Shown: positions 6,665 to 13,859 of the stretch, piece by piece | Numbering within the stretch: the stretch's first letter is position 1 | How the letters are laid out: each line of letters starts with the position of its first letter | Source of the DNA: Microbacteriaceae bacterium | Lineage (GTDB): Bacteria; Actinomycetota; Actinomycetes; Actinomycetales; Microbacteriaceae | Length of the DNA: 14,105 nucleotides | Assembly (NCBI GenBank): GCA_025464125.1 | Contig: JAODLU010000184.1 | Span: 1 to 14,105, forward strand | Direction: 5' to 3' | Notes under the pieces: model-generated | What the model saw: the letters and a program-made list of their open reading frames with translations, nothing else | Databases searched by the model: none | What the model was told of the DNA's origin: nothing | Position numbers and translations under genes: made by a program

Positions 6665-7983
6665 GCGGGTGGTTCGGGTCACTGCGCGGGCGCATCACCC
6701 TCGTGACCGTGAGTGTCGCCGTGCTTGCGGTGCTCGTGACGGGACTCATCTCGCTGCAGCTGGTGCGATCCTCGACGGTCGGCGAGGCGAAGCAGCAGCT
6801 CTCATCGCAGGCGACCCTGCTCGCCAGGGTGCCCGGCGCGACGGCGGCAGAACTTACCGATCGGCTCTCCCTCGCCCTCGGCGATACCGAAGTCGCAGTC
6901 GTTTCGGCTGACGGCTCGATTTCGGGGCCCGCCGCGAAGTATGTCGGCCCCGCGATGGTGCGCAGGCTTCTCGCCGATCGTCCCCTCTCCGTGGTCGTGC
7001 GCAAATTCGGCACCCCAACCCTGATCGAGGCACGACCTGCCAGGGGCGGTGGGGCGGTGGTGCTCATCCGCAGCGAAGACAGCCTGGAACAGGCGACGCA
7101 CGGCTCGGCGCAGCGCATCCTGTGGGCACTCGCCATCGGCATCGTGGTCGCGATCGTCGCGGGCGCGCTGCTCGGCAGGTGGCTTGGACGACCCCTCGTC
7201 ACGACAGCGGCCACCGCCCGACGCATGGCTGCTGGCGAACGCGGCCTCCCGCTCACCGCACACAGGCCGACCGAGATCGCGGATGTCGCTGACGCCCTCG
7301 CCACCCTCGACGAAGCCCTCACCACGTCAGAGGGGCGCCAGCGGGAGTTTCTGCTTTCCATCTCCCACGAACTGCGCACCCCGCTTACCGCCCTGCGCGG
7401 CTACGGCGAGGCACTGGCCGACGGCCTGATCGGCGAGCACGACACCGCAGCAGTCGGCGCGACCCTCGTGGCGGAGACCGAGAGGCTCGATCGCTTCGTG
7501 GCAGACCTGCTCGAACTGGCCAGGCTCGAGGCTGACGACTTCGTCATCCACACCCAGCAGTTCTCCGCCTCCGTGCTGCTGGTGCAGGTGCAGAACGCAT
7601 GGCAGGGACGCTGCACGACCCTCGGAGTCACGATCGAGATCGCTGGCGACGCTGTGTTCACGACCGACGAACAGCGGTTGCGGCAGGTGCTGGACGGGCT
7701 GGTCGAGAATGCGCTGCGCGTGAGCCCCGCAGGGTCGACCGTGACGGTCACGGCAGCACCCGGCCGGGTCGTCGTGGAAGACCATGGCCCGGGACTCGCG
7801 GCCAGCGACCTCGACGTGGCCTTCGATCGCGGCATCCTGAATGCGAGGTATGCGAACGCGCGACCCGTGGGCACCGGTCTCGGCCTGTCCATAGCGGCGA
7901 GGCTCGTGTCGCGCCTCGGGGGAACGATCACGGCCGCGAGCGACCCCGGCGGAGGGGCACGGTTCACGGTCTCGCTACCCTGA
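6661..7983 (+). CDS. Membrane sensor histidine kinase (partner of the preceding regulator)
   Basis: 440 residues starting at GTG 6661, translationally coupled to the regulator gene. Domain order: first membrane helix about 12-34; extracytoplasmic region about 36-150; second membrane helix about 153-172; HAMP-like linker to about 225; dimerisation/phosphoacceptor helix REFLLSISHELRTPL with His236; ATPase domain with N-box LVENAL (Asn350), G1 box EDHGPGL (Asp374) and G2 box GTGLGLS (404-410). All catalytic motifs are intact. The sensor loop of about 115 residues is moderate in size and matches no ligand-binding fold I can name. A ligand or protein outside the membrane, possibly the divergent secreted protein, is a reasonable but unproven input. 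Confidence 0.96.
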   Translation: MSGWFGSLRGRITLVTVSVAVLAVLVTGLISLQLVRSSTVGEAKQQLSSQATLLARVPGATAAELTDRLSLALGDTEVAVVSADGSISGPAAKYVGPAMVRRLLADRPLSVVVRKFGTPTLIEARPARGGGAVVLIRSEDSLEQATHGSAQRILWALAIGIVVAIVAGALLGRWLGRPLVTTAATARRMAAGERGLPLTAHRPTEIADVADALATLDEALTTSEGRQREFLLSISHELRTPLTALRGYGEALADGLIGEHDTAAVGATLVAETERLDRFVADLLELARLEADDFVIHTQQFSASVLLVQVQNAWQGRCTTLGVTIEIAGDAVFTTDEQRLRQVLDGLVENALRVSPAGSTVTVTAAPGRVVVEDHGPGLAASDLDVAFDRGILNARYANARPVGTGLGLSIAARLVSRLGGTITAASDPGGGARFTVSLP

Positions 7984-8027
7984 CCCCCCTCGCGCCCCCT
8001 CCCACGCGCACGCGCCATCCCACACTG

Positions 8028-8085
8028 GCGAGTCGTCGAATATGATTCTCCAGCGCGAGGTTTGGCACCAATTTCGACGACTCGC
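8028..8085. repeat. Perfect 13-bp inverted repeat between convergent kinase and mutM genes
   Basis: GCGAGTCGTCGAA (8028-8040) and its exact reverse complement TTCGACGACTCGC (8073-8085) enclose 32 bp. The inner part contains TTGGCACCAA (8062-8071, a small inverted repeat) and GCGCGAG (8053-8059). The latter can pair with CTCGCGC (8081-8087) as an alternative 7-bp stem, mutually exclusive with the 13-bp stem. It begins 14 bp after the mutM stop and 44 bp after the kinase stop. A bidirectional transcription barrier or a dispersed repeat element are both possible. The long loop and lack of a T-tract argue against an ordinary intrinsic terminator. Confidence 0.8.
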
Positions 8086-8099
8086 GCGTTCGGAGACAA

Positions 8100-9023
8100 C
8101 TACGGGCTGGTGGCGGGAACGCGCATGCGCTGGCAGAAGCTGCAGAAGTGCGAGTTGCGGTTCATGAACGACTCCCGCACAAGCGGTCGGCCGCAGCGGG
8201 GGCACGGTTTGCCCTGTTGCCCGTACGCGTTCAGCGAGTGCGAGAAGTAGCCTGACGCGCCGTTCACGTTCACGTACTGCGCGTCGAAGCTCGTTCCGCC
8301 CTCCCCTAGCGCCCGAACCAACACCAGGCGCACCTCGGCGAGCAGCGTCTTCGCGCGCGCACGGCCCAGGGTGTTGGTGGGCTCGTCGAAATGCATGCGC
8401 GCCGCCCATAGCGACTCGTCGGCGTAGATGTTTCCTATGCCGCTGATGAGCCCCTGGTCGAGCAGTGCCCGCTTGATGCCCGTGCGGCGCTTCGCCAGGG
8501 CTGCGAAGAAACCCGAGTCCGAGAACGCAGGGTCGAGCGGATCGCGGGCGATGTGCGCAACCTGGGCCGGCACGAGTGCCGCATCCGATCCGAGGCCCGC
8601 CGGCAGGCCATCGGCAGTCGGAACCAGGTCGTCGATGGCCATTGAACCGAAGATGCGCTGGTCGACGAAGTCCATGCGAACTGCCCCGTGCTGCGGATGC
8701 TCCAGCCCGAAGGTGATGCGCAGCAACCCGTCGTTCGGCGCTCCCACCGCCCGCAGTAGCACCTGCCCGCTCATGCCGAGGTGCACCACGAGCGCCTCCG
8801 ATTCACCGGCGGGACTGTCGGCCAGCGGCAGCCAGAGAAATTTGCCGCGACGCACTGCGCCGAGGATGCCGCGACCCGTGAGTCGCGCGACGAAGTCCTC
8901 AGACGGGCCGGAGTGACGTCGAAGCGAGCGCTGCTCGAGCACCGTGACCGAGCTGATCGTCGCGCCGGTGACGGCTGGCTCGAGGCCCGCCCGCACGACC
9001 TCTACCTCGGGAAGCTCTGGCAC
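8100..9023 (-). CDS. mutM: Formamidopyrimidine-DNA glycosylase (Fpg/MutM)
   Basis: 307 residues. This bifunctional glycosylase/AP lyase removes 8-oxoguanine and ring-opened purines in base-excision repair. The N-terminal PELPEVE gives the catalytic Pro2 and Glu3. Lys61 (beta-turn lysine) and the intercalation residues Met84 (HLGMSG), Arg123 and Phe125 (DQRIFG) are present. So are Asn198 (GIGNIYADE) and a C-terminal zinc finger with Cys274, Cys277, Cys294 and Cys297 and Arg289. All marks point to an active enzyme rather than an Nei-type relative. The GTG start overlaps the rnc stop by one base (TAGTG), which implies translational coupling; no separate ribosome site is visible. It is the last gene of the minus-strand string; smc, its usual downstream neighbour, is about 4 kb away. 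Confidence 0.97.
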   Translation of the reverse strand: MPELPEVEVVRAGLEPAVTGATISSVTVLEQRSLRRHSGPSEDFVARLTGRGILGAVRRGKFLWLPLADSPAGESEALVVHLGMSGQVLLRAVGAPNDGLLRITFGLEHPQHGAVRMDFVDQRIFGSMAIDDLVPTADGLPAGLGSDAALVPAQVAHIARDPLDPAFSDSGFFAALAKRRTGIKRALLDQGLISGIGNIYADESLWAARMHFDEPTNTLGRARAKTLLAEVRLVLVRALGEGGTSFDAQYVNVNGASGYFSHSLNAYGQQGKPCPRCGRPLVRESFMNRNSHFCSFCQRMRVPATSP

Positions 9024-9718
9024 TACGGTTTGGCGGAGAGCGTGGTCCAGGCGTCGAGAGCCGCAGCTATTTCCGCCTGCTTCTTGCTGGTTCCCTCGCC
9101 ATCGGCAAGACGATCGCCGCCGACGAACACGACAGCGTGGAAGCGCTTCGAGTGGTCGGGGCCGCTGTCGGTCACCGCGTAGTTGGGCAGCCCACGGCCA
9201 AGGCGCGCCGCGAGTTCCTGCAGGCTGGTCTTCGGGTCCATGGCCGCCCCGAAGCGATCCGGGTCGTCGAGCAGCGGCCCTACGAGGCGCAGGACCAGGG
9301 TGGTCGCGGCATCCGCTCCTGCATCGAGGTATGCGGCGCCTATGACTGCTTCGACCGTGTCAGCCAGAATCGAGGACTTGTCTCGACCACCGGTGAGTTC
9401 TTCACCGCGACCGAGACGGATGTGGCGGCCGAGGTCGATGCGACGACCGACCTCTGCGAGGGCAACCGAACTGACCACGCTGGCCCGCCGTTTGGCGAGT
9501 TCGCCCTCATCGAGATCGGGGTTCTCGGTGTACAGCTTGACTGTTACGGCCTGGCCGAGGATCGAGTCGCCGAGAAACTCGAGGCGCTCGTTGTGTGCCA
9601 GTCCGCCGTGCTCGTACGCGTACGAACGGTGTGTGAGGGCAAGCTCGAGAAGCTCCGGGCTGATAGGAACAGCCAGGAACTTCTCAAGGTCAACCCGCGT
9701 GGCACTAGTGCCTGGCAT
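9023..9718 (-). CDS. rnc: Ribonuclease III
   Basis: 231 residues. It cleaves double-stranded RNA, including rRNA precursors and structured mRNAs, as a dimer in the cytoplasm. The signature NERLEFLGD lies at 43-51. Catalytic/metal-binding residues Glu44, Glu47, Asp51, Asp120 and Glu123 (ADTVEAVIG) are present. A double-stranded RNA-binding domain occupies about 161-229, beginning DPKTSLQELA and ending with the basic TSKKQAEIAAA helix. I prefer ATG 9718 because GGGGG lies 5 nt upstream. ATG 9730 in the same frame would add four residues and has no ribosome site. It lies 47 bp after rpmF and overlaps mutM by one base, a conserved actinobacterial order. Confidence 0.96.
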   Translation of the reverse strand: MPGTSATRVDLEKFLAVPISPELLELALTHRSYAYEHGGLAHNERLEFLGDSILGQAVTVKLYTENPDLDEGELAKRRASVVSSVALAEVGRRIDLGRHIRLGRGEELTGGRDKSSILADTVEAVIGAAYLDAGADAATTLVLRLVGPLLDDPDRFGAAMDPKTSLQELAARLGRGLPNYAVTDSGPDHSKRFHAVVFVGGDRLADGEGTSKKQAEIAAALDAWTTLSAKP

Positions 9719-9765
9719 CGTTGCCCCCATTTGTCGTGGCGCTGAGTTGCAGCGCCGTGACGGCT

Positions 9766-9969
9766 TTAGACGTCTGCGACCTTACGGCCCTTGTACTCCA
9801 TGTACAGGGGGGCGCCGGTCGAGTCTTCGACTACCTTCGCGCGGTGCGGCAGGCTGTAGACAACCTTGCCGGCCTCGATGGTCTTGACGAGCGTGGGAGG
9901 GGTTGCCTTCCACTGCGCGCGGCGAGCACGGGTGCTCGCACGCGACATCTTGCGCTTCGGTACTGCCAT
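9766..9969 (-). CDS. rpmF: 50S ribosomal protein L32
   Basis: 67 residues. The N-terminus [20 protein letters not shown] is the hallmark of bacterial L32, followed by [18 protein letters not shown]. There are no cysteines, so this is the zinc-independent (C-) form. It is a structural protein of the large ribosomal subunit. It starts only 2 bp after the yceD stop (TAG, two bases, ATG), so it is cotranscribed and probably translationally coupled with yceD. A frame open further upstream to 10104 is only overlap with yceD. It is slightly longer than most L32 proteins because of the GRKVADV tail. Confidence 0.97.
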   Translation of the reverse strand: MAVPKRKMSRASTRARRAQWKATPPTLVKTIEAGKVVYSLPHRAKVVEDSTGAPLYMEYKGRKVADV

Positions 9970-9971
9970 GA

Positions 9972-10589
9972 CTAACTCTCTTCTTCGTCTGCTTGGTCTA
10001 AATCTGCGATGGCTGAATCTGCACTGCCGTGTATATCTGCACTGCCATCTAAATCTGTGGTGGTGAGGCTTTCCAGCGATGCCAGCCCGCCGAGCGCAGC
10101 CCACCGTGGATCGATGGCGTTCTCATGCTTGTGACCCGGATTGTCGAGCAGCCGCACCCCACACTGCGGGCACAAGCCTGTGCAATCTTCTTGACAGACC
10201 GGTTGGAACGGAAGTGACAGCACCACCGCGTCCCTGGTTACGGGTTCGAGGTCAATAGTGTCCTCGTGTACCTCGTATTCAAAAGCTTCGTCATGAGAAT
10301 ACGCGAAAAGCTCCTGGATTTCGACCTGCACCGGCTCTTCGATGTCGATGAGACAGCGCACACACTCCCCGGAGGCGGTGCCGTCGACGTCGACGCTCAC
10401 CAGGATGCCGTCGTGCAGCGACTCCATCCGAAGGTCGAGACGCAGCTCGCTGCCGGCTTTCACACCGATCACAGCGTTGCCAAAACCTTCGGGAACAACG
10501 ATGTCGACGGCCTTGTCACGCATCTCGCCTGGGCGGTGCATGAGGTCGAACACGTCGATCGTGTACGGGGTTTTGGTCACGTGAGGCAC
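9972..10589 (-). CDS. yceD: YceD/DUF177-family protein (23S rRNA accumulation protein)
   Basis: 205 residues. YceD-family proteins are encoded next to rpmF in most bacteria and support 23S rRNA accumulation or processing. Two Cys pairs are visible: C76-x-x-C79 in the ECVRC segment, and the cluster C132, C136, C140, C143 in [12 protein letters not shown], likely a metal site. The last about 25 residues are a low-complexity acidic tail with a repeated GSAD unit. Start GTG 10589 is chosen because a possible -10 (TAAGCT) ends 6 bp upstream, which suits a leaderless mRNA. GTG 10580 (protein beginning TKTPYTIDV) is an in-frame alternative. The usual upstream neighbour coaD is absent; the preceding gene is a SnoaL-like protein 101 bp away. 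Confidence 0.92.
   Translation of the reverse strand: MPHVTKTPYTIDVFDLMHRPGEMRDKAVDIVVPEGFGNAVIGVKAGSELRLDLRMESLHDGILVSVDVDGTASGECVRCLIDIEEPVQVEIQELFAYSHDEAFEYEVHEDTIDLEPVTRDAVVLSLPFQPVCQEDCTGLCPQCGVRLLDNPGHKHENAIDPRWAALGGLASLESLTTTDLDGSADIHGSADSAIADLDQADEEES
10001..10057. repeat. Short in-frame repeats in the 3' end of yceD
   Basis: ATCTGCACTGCC occurs at 10017-10028 and 10035-10046 (18-bp period, six codons). Related AAATCTG words occur around 10000-10006 and 10051-10057. On the coding strand they encode the GSAD repeats of the acidic tail. Because the period is a multiple of 3, copy-number change would lengthen or shorten the tail without frameshift. Confidence 0.6.
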
Positions 10590-10601
10590 CCAGAGAGCTT
10601 A
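10589..10601 (-). promoter_or_regulatory. Candidate leaderless promoter (-10) of the yceD-rpmF-rnc-mutM string
   Basis: On the minus strand TAAGCT (10601-10596) is followed by 6 nt and then the GTG start at 10589. This fits the TANNNT hexamer and spacing of leaderless actinobacterial transcripts, and no ribosome site precedes the GTG. The -35 region is poor. It would supply the whole string after the SnoaL-like gene. Confidence 0.35.
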
Positions 10602-10690
10602 CCGGCAGAAAGCGCCGACAGGGCCAGGCCCAGCGAAGCTGTAGCCCGGCCCACAGCCTCAGAACGACAGCAGACCAGGAGCCGAACGGC

Positions 10691-11134
10691 TCAGTGGAAC
10701 AGGATCGTGCGCGAGGCCACTTTCCAGTTTCCCTCGCTGTAGACGAACTCGTCCGTGTAGTTTCCGACGCCAACGATGACCGGCGAGGTCGTGTTGGTCT
10801 TGGCCATGATCAGGGCGTAGGCCTCTGAGAGCGCTGTGCCGTCTTCCCTGACCTGCACGACCACAGTCGTCACGAGGTGGCGGAGGTTGCTGCCAGGTCC
10901 CTGGGTGCCTCCTGCACGGCGCGCGGCGACGCCTGCATAGATGTCTGCACTGCCCGAGCGGCTCTCGGCTGATCCGGCAGCAGGATTGCTGACCGACCAC
11001 TCAGCGTCTTCGGTGAAGAGGGTCATGTACCTGGCCTCGACCTCCTCATTGGGGCAGGTGTCGGCGAGGTACGCCAACTTGGCAACGACCTCCCGGATCT
11101 GGACGATCGATTCGGTGGTTGATGGGTTGGTCAC
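10691..11134 (-). CDS. SnoaL/NTF2-like domain protein
   Basis: 147 residues, a typical single-domain length for the cone-shaped alpha+beta NTF2/SnoaL fold. It shows an N-terminal helical part, then LFTEDAEWSV (about 39-48), SNLRHLVTTVVVQV (about 82-95) and a C-terminal strand pair ending in GNWKVASRTILF (about 135-146). The pattern resembles SnoaL_4 proteins and the small (beta) subunit of ring-hydroxylating dioxygenases. No large oxygenase subunit is nearby, so I assign no reaction. Start GTG 11134 has GAGGAG 6 nt upstream, a strong site. The frame stays open to 11236, but that extension covers the promoter-like region. It may be read through from the aminotransferase (119 bp away) or from its own promoter. 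Confidence 0.8.
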   Translation of the reverse strand: MTNPSTTESIVQIREVVAKLAYLADTCPNEEVEARYMTLFTEDAEWSVSNPAAGSAESRSGSADIYAGVAARRAGGTQGPGSNLRHLVTTVVVQVREDGTALSEAYALIMAKTNTTSPVIVGVGNYTDEFVYSEGNWKVASRTILFH

Positions 11135-11169
11135 AGGATGCTCCTCGGTTTCGACAGTGAAACTCAGCG

Positions 11170-11186
11170 CGAACCACTCAGGTTCG
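11170..11186. promoter_or_regulatory. Inverted repeat, candidate operator in front of the SnoaL-like gene
   Basis: CGAACC (11170-11175), 5 bp, GGTTCG (11181-11186) form a perfect 6-bp inverted repeat. It lies 36 bp upstream of the GTG start and just downstream of a possible promoter (-10 at 11203-11198). That position would suit a dimeric repressor blocking transcription. A regulator gene is not in the window. Confidence 0.35.
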
Positions 11187-11197
11187 TGCCCACGCCG

Positions 11198-11227
11198 ACG
11201 ATAGCCGATGCCGCGATTGCCTGTCGA
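11198..11227 (-). promoter_or_regulatory. Candidate sigma-70-type promoter of the SnoaL-like gene
   Basis: Read on the minus strand: TCGACA (11227-11222, 5/6 to TTGACA), 18-bp spacer, TATCGT (11203-11198, 4/6 to TATAAT). Transcription would start near 11191, about 57 bp before the GTG. This is the best -35/-10 pair I found in the window, and it suggests that the gene can be expressed apart from the aminotransferase. Confidence 0.4.
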
Positions 11228-11253
11228 CCGCAGCACCGGATTACGGCCTCGGG

Positions 11254-12591
11254 TCAGAGCGCCTCGATCGCCTCGAATGCCTCGTCGTAGATCACGAGTG
11301 CCCGTGCCACTTCATCCGGGGTAACCACGCACGGTGGCGCGACGTGCACACGGTTGTCCTGGATGAACGGAAGCAGCCCGCGCGACATCAGTTCGCTCTT
11401 CAGGATTGCCATCACCCCGCCGGACAGCGGCTGCTTCGTCTGCCTGTCGTCCACGAGGTCGAGCGCCCAGAAGACTCCGCGCCCGCGAACCTCGCCGATG
11501 ACCTGGTGCCTGGCGGCGAGCGCGGCAAGTCCCGGGGCCAGGTGGTCCGTGCCGATCATCTGCGCGTTCTGCACGATGCTTTCCGCGTCCATTGCATCGA
11601 TGGCGGCCACGATCGATGCCATGGCGAGCGGATGCCCTGAATAGGTGAGCCCGCCGGGAAAAACGACGTCATCGAACTCGCTCGCGATCGACTCGGAGAT
11701 GATCACGCCGCCAGCGGGGACATAGCCGGAGTTGACGCCCTTCGCGAAGGTGATCAGGTCTGGGGTCCAGTTGCCCTCCGCCTTGGAGAAGCCCTGCCAG
11801 GCGAACCACTCGCCGGTGCGGCCGAAGCCGGACATCACCTCGTCGAAGATCAAGAGGATGCCGTACTTGTCTGCCAGCGCGCGCACGCCGGCGAGGTAAC
11901 CGGGCGGCGGCACGAGCACGCCAGCTGTGCCGGGAAGACCCTCGAGCAGGATCGCCGCTATAGACGACTGCCCCTCAGACTGGATCGTGCGTTCCAGGTG
12001 CTGCAACGCGCGCTCGCACTCTTCTTCAACGCTGGTCGACCAAAACTCCGACCGGTATGCGAACGGCCCGAAGAAGTGCACGTGACCGCGGGAGTATTCG
12101 TTCGGGATGCGTCGCCAGTCGCCGGTCGCAACGATCGCCGCCCCCGTGTTGCCGTGATACGAACGGTACTGGCTCAGGATCGTGTCCCGCCCGGTCACTA
12201 TGCGAGCCATCCGCATGGCGTTCTCGTTGGCATCCGCACCACCATTGGTGAAGAACACTTTGCTGAATGGGCGCCCCGCTTTGGAGAGAATGCGCTTGGC
12301 TGCTTCACCCCTGGCGAGGTTCGCATGGGCCGGGGCCACCATCGTGAGTGTGTCGGCCTGCTCCTTGATAGCCGCGATAACCGCAGGATGCTGGTGCCCG
12401 ATGTTCATGTTCACGAGCTGGCTCGAGAAGTCGAGGTAGTGCTTGCCGTCGTAGTCCCAGACCTCGCAGCCGAGCGCCCCTGCGATGACGAACGGCTTCA
12501 GTGCTCCCTGGGCTGACCACGAATGGAAGACATGCGCCCTGTCGAGGTCGTATGCGCGGGTGCCGTCTGCCGGGTCGATGGTGGTGCTCAT
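11254..12591 (-). CDS. Class III PLP-dependent aminotransferase (beta-alanine/taurine:pyruvate type)
   Basis: 445 residues, normal for fold-type I class III enzymes. Landmarks: NGGAD near 116-120 (cofactor phosphate), YHGNTG at 145-150, the aspartate that pairs with the pyridine nitrogen (Asp250 in IFDEVMSGFGRTG), the Schiff-base Lys284 (TFAKGVNSG) and TYSGHP at 316-321. Overall it resembles omega-amino acid transaminases that act on beta-alanine, taurine or similar substrates with pyruvate or 2-oxoglutarate as acceptor. Which substrate it uses cannot be read from sequence. Start ATG 12591 has AAAGGA 8 nt upstream. It lies 82 bp after the ABC binding-protein gene, from which it is separated by a strong hairpin. 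The operon context suggests degradation of the imported compound. Confidence 0.93.
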   Translation of the reverse strand: MSTTIDPADGTRAYDLDRAHVFHSWSAQGALKPFVIAGALGCEVWDYDGKHYLDFSSQLVNMNIGHQHPAVIAAIKEQADTLTMVAPAHANLARGEAAKRILSKAGRPFSKVFFTNGGADANENAMRMARIVTGRDTILSQYRSYHGNTGAAIVATGDWRRIPNEYSRGHVHFFGPFAYRSEFWSTSVEEECERALQHLERTIQSEGQSSIAAILLEGLPGTAGVLVPPPGYLAGVRALADKYGILLIFDEVMSGFGRTGEWFAWQGFSKAEGNWTPDLITFAKGVNSGYVPAGGVIISESIASEFDDVVFPGGLTYSGHPLAMASIVAAIDAMDAESIVQNAQMIGTDHLAPGLAALAARHQVIGEVRGRGVFWALDLVDDRQTKQPLSGGVMAILKSELMSRGLLPFIQDNRVHVAPPCVVTPDEVARALVIYDEAFEAIEAL

Positions 12592-12627
12592 GCTTGTAAT
12601 CCTTTGTGAAGGCGATGCATTTGGTGA

Positions 12628-12661
12628 AGGTGCGGGGGCCGACTGCGCGACCCCCGCACCT
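12628..12661 (-). other. Strong intercistronic hairpin between binding-protein and aminotransferase genes
   Basis: A perfect 11-bp stem (arms 12628-12638 and 12651-12661, mostly G:C) with a 12-nt loop sits 12 bp after the binding-protein stop codon. No T-tract follows on the minus strand, and the aminotransferase with its own ribosome site follows at once. It therefore looks like an mRNA-stabilising or partially terminating element rather than a full intrinsic terminator. Such hairpins after binding-protein genes are known to raise binding-protein yield relative to downstream genes. Confidence 0.75.
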
Positions 12662-12673
12662 GTGAAGCTGGTG

Positions 12674-13822
12674 TTACTTGCCGCCCTCCTTGAGGGTGAC
12701 GGTCAGCGGCTTGAAGCCGGCGCCCATGACGTCGACCCCTTCCGACTTCAGTTCCGCGAGGGCCTTCTTCACGTACGTGTTGGAGTACGCGGTCTTCGGC
12801 GGATCCTTGGTGATGATGGTCGAGCCTGTGTCGTTCTTGGTGCCGAGTGCGATCTTCACCGTGTTGTCCCACGCGCTCGACTGGATGATGCCGACGCCGT
12901 CAGTCGACGGCCAGAGCAGCTTGTTGACCTCGTTGGTCATCCACAGCTGGTGGCTGGTGCCGAGCGTCGAGCCGGCCTTCGTGACGATGTCTGCAGCTTT
13001 CTCGGGGTTGTCGCGAACGTAGACCCAGCCCTTGATCGACGCCTTGATGAACTTCGTCGTCTCGGCCTGGTAGTCCTTGTCGCTCGAGAGCTTGCCTGCG
13101 TCGGCCCAGATCGCGTCCTGCAGCATCGCCGTGCCGGCATCGTTCCAGTTGATGACGTTCAGGTCATCGGCGGTGTACAGCTTGCCTGTGGCCGGGTTGA
13201 TCGTCTCGAGCACCTGTGCGTACTCGTTGTATGTCATCGCCTGCGCTGCGTCGATGTCTCCTGCGAGGAAGCCCTTCATGTCGAAGGCCTGCTGCACGAG
13301 GCTGATGCCCTTAGTGGTGTCGATGCCCGACTTCTGCATGCCGGCAAAGAGTTCCCACTCATTGCCGAAGCCCCAGCTGCCAACCTTCTTGCCAGCGAGG
13401 TCTGCGGGCTTCGTGATGTTCTTGTTCTTGAAGGAGATCTGCGTGGTTCCGCTGCGCTCGTAGATCTGCGCGACATCGGTGACATTGATGCCCTGCTCGA
13501 TCGAACCGAGCACCTTGGGAACCCAGGAGATTGCGTAGTCCGCGTCGCCGTCGGCTACCGACTTGATCGGAACCGTGTCGGTTCCCGCCTCCTTGATGGT
13601 GACATCCAGGCCCTCGTCCTTGTAGTACCCCTGCTCGACCGCTGCGTAGTAGCCGGCGAACTGCGCCTGGGCCACCCACTGCAGCTGCAGGGTGACGGGG
13701 GTGAGCTCCTGGGTCTTGCTGCCGCCGCTGTCGCTGCTACTGCTGCTGCAGCCGCTCAGGACCAGGGCGCTGGCTGCTGCCACCGCACCTGCGGTCACGA
13801 AAATGCGTTTGCTGTGCTTCAT
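12674..13822 (-). CDS. NMT1/THI5-family ABC transporter substrate-binding lipoprotein
   Basis: 382 residues. A signal peptide with lipobox LSGC (Cys25) is followed by a Ser/Gly-rich linker, so it is exported and anchored as a lipoprotein. The mature protein begins with a strand and the family motif QWVAQAQFAGYY (48-59), then GYYKDEGLDVTI (65-76) and GDADYAISW (92-100). This is the pattern of ThiY/RibY-type binding proteins for thiamine-pyrimidine precursors, riboflavin or other pyrimidines. Start ATG 13822 is preceded by AAAGGAGG at 8 nt, the strongest ribosome site in the window, fitting high expression. The frame remains open upstream to 14074, but that part overlaps the permease gene. Ligand is inferred only: the next gene is an omega-aminotransferase, which favours a compound whose breakdown yields a beta-amino acid. 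Confidence 0.93.
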   Translation of the reverse strand: MKHSKRIFVTAGAVAAASALVLSGCSSSSSDSGGSKTQELTPVTLQLQWVAQAQFAGYYAAVEQGYYKDEGLDVTIKEAGTDTVPIKSVADGDADYAISWVPKVLGSIEQGINVTDVAQIYERSGTTQISFKNKNITKPADLAGKKVGSWGFGNEWELFAGMQKSGIDTTKGISLVQQAFDMKGFLAGDIDAAQAMTYNEYAQVLETINPATGKLYTADDLNVINWNDAGTAMLQDAIWADAGKLSSDKDYQAETTKFIKASIKGWVYVRDNPEKAADIVTKAGSTLGTSHQLWMTNEVNKLLWPSTDGVGIIQSSAWDNTVKIALGTKNDTGSTIITKDPPKTAYSNTYVKKALAELKSEGVDVMGAGFKPLTVTLKEGGK

Positions 13823-13859
13823 TGGTGCTTCCTCCTTTGGTGCTGTCGGGGATTGCTGG

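Noticed and set aside
5573..6682. Minus-strand open frame across the response regulator and the shared promoter region
   Set aside because: It is antisense to a fully conserved response regulator and out of frame with the secreted-protein gene; no domain is visible.
7984..8020. G-rich stretch on the minus strand (possible G-quadruplex)
   Set aside because: Only three separate G-runs of three or more are present, so a standard four-tract quadruplex is not supported.
8028..8085. Inverted repeat as a recombination/attachment site
   Set aside because: Arms are separated by 32 bp, too far for a tyrosine-recombinase core, and no integrase or transposase gene is in the window.
10691..11134. SnoaL-like protein as a ring-hydroxylating dioxygenase beta subunit
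   Set aside because: No alpha subunit, ferredoxin or reductase is nearby, and the fold similarity alone is too general.
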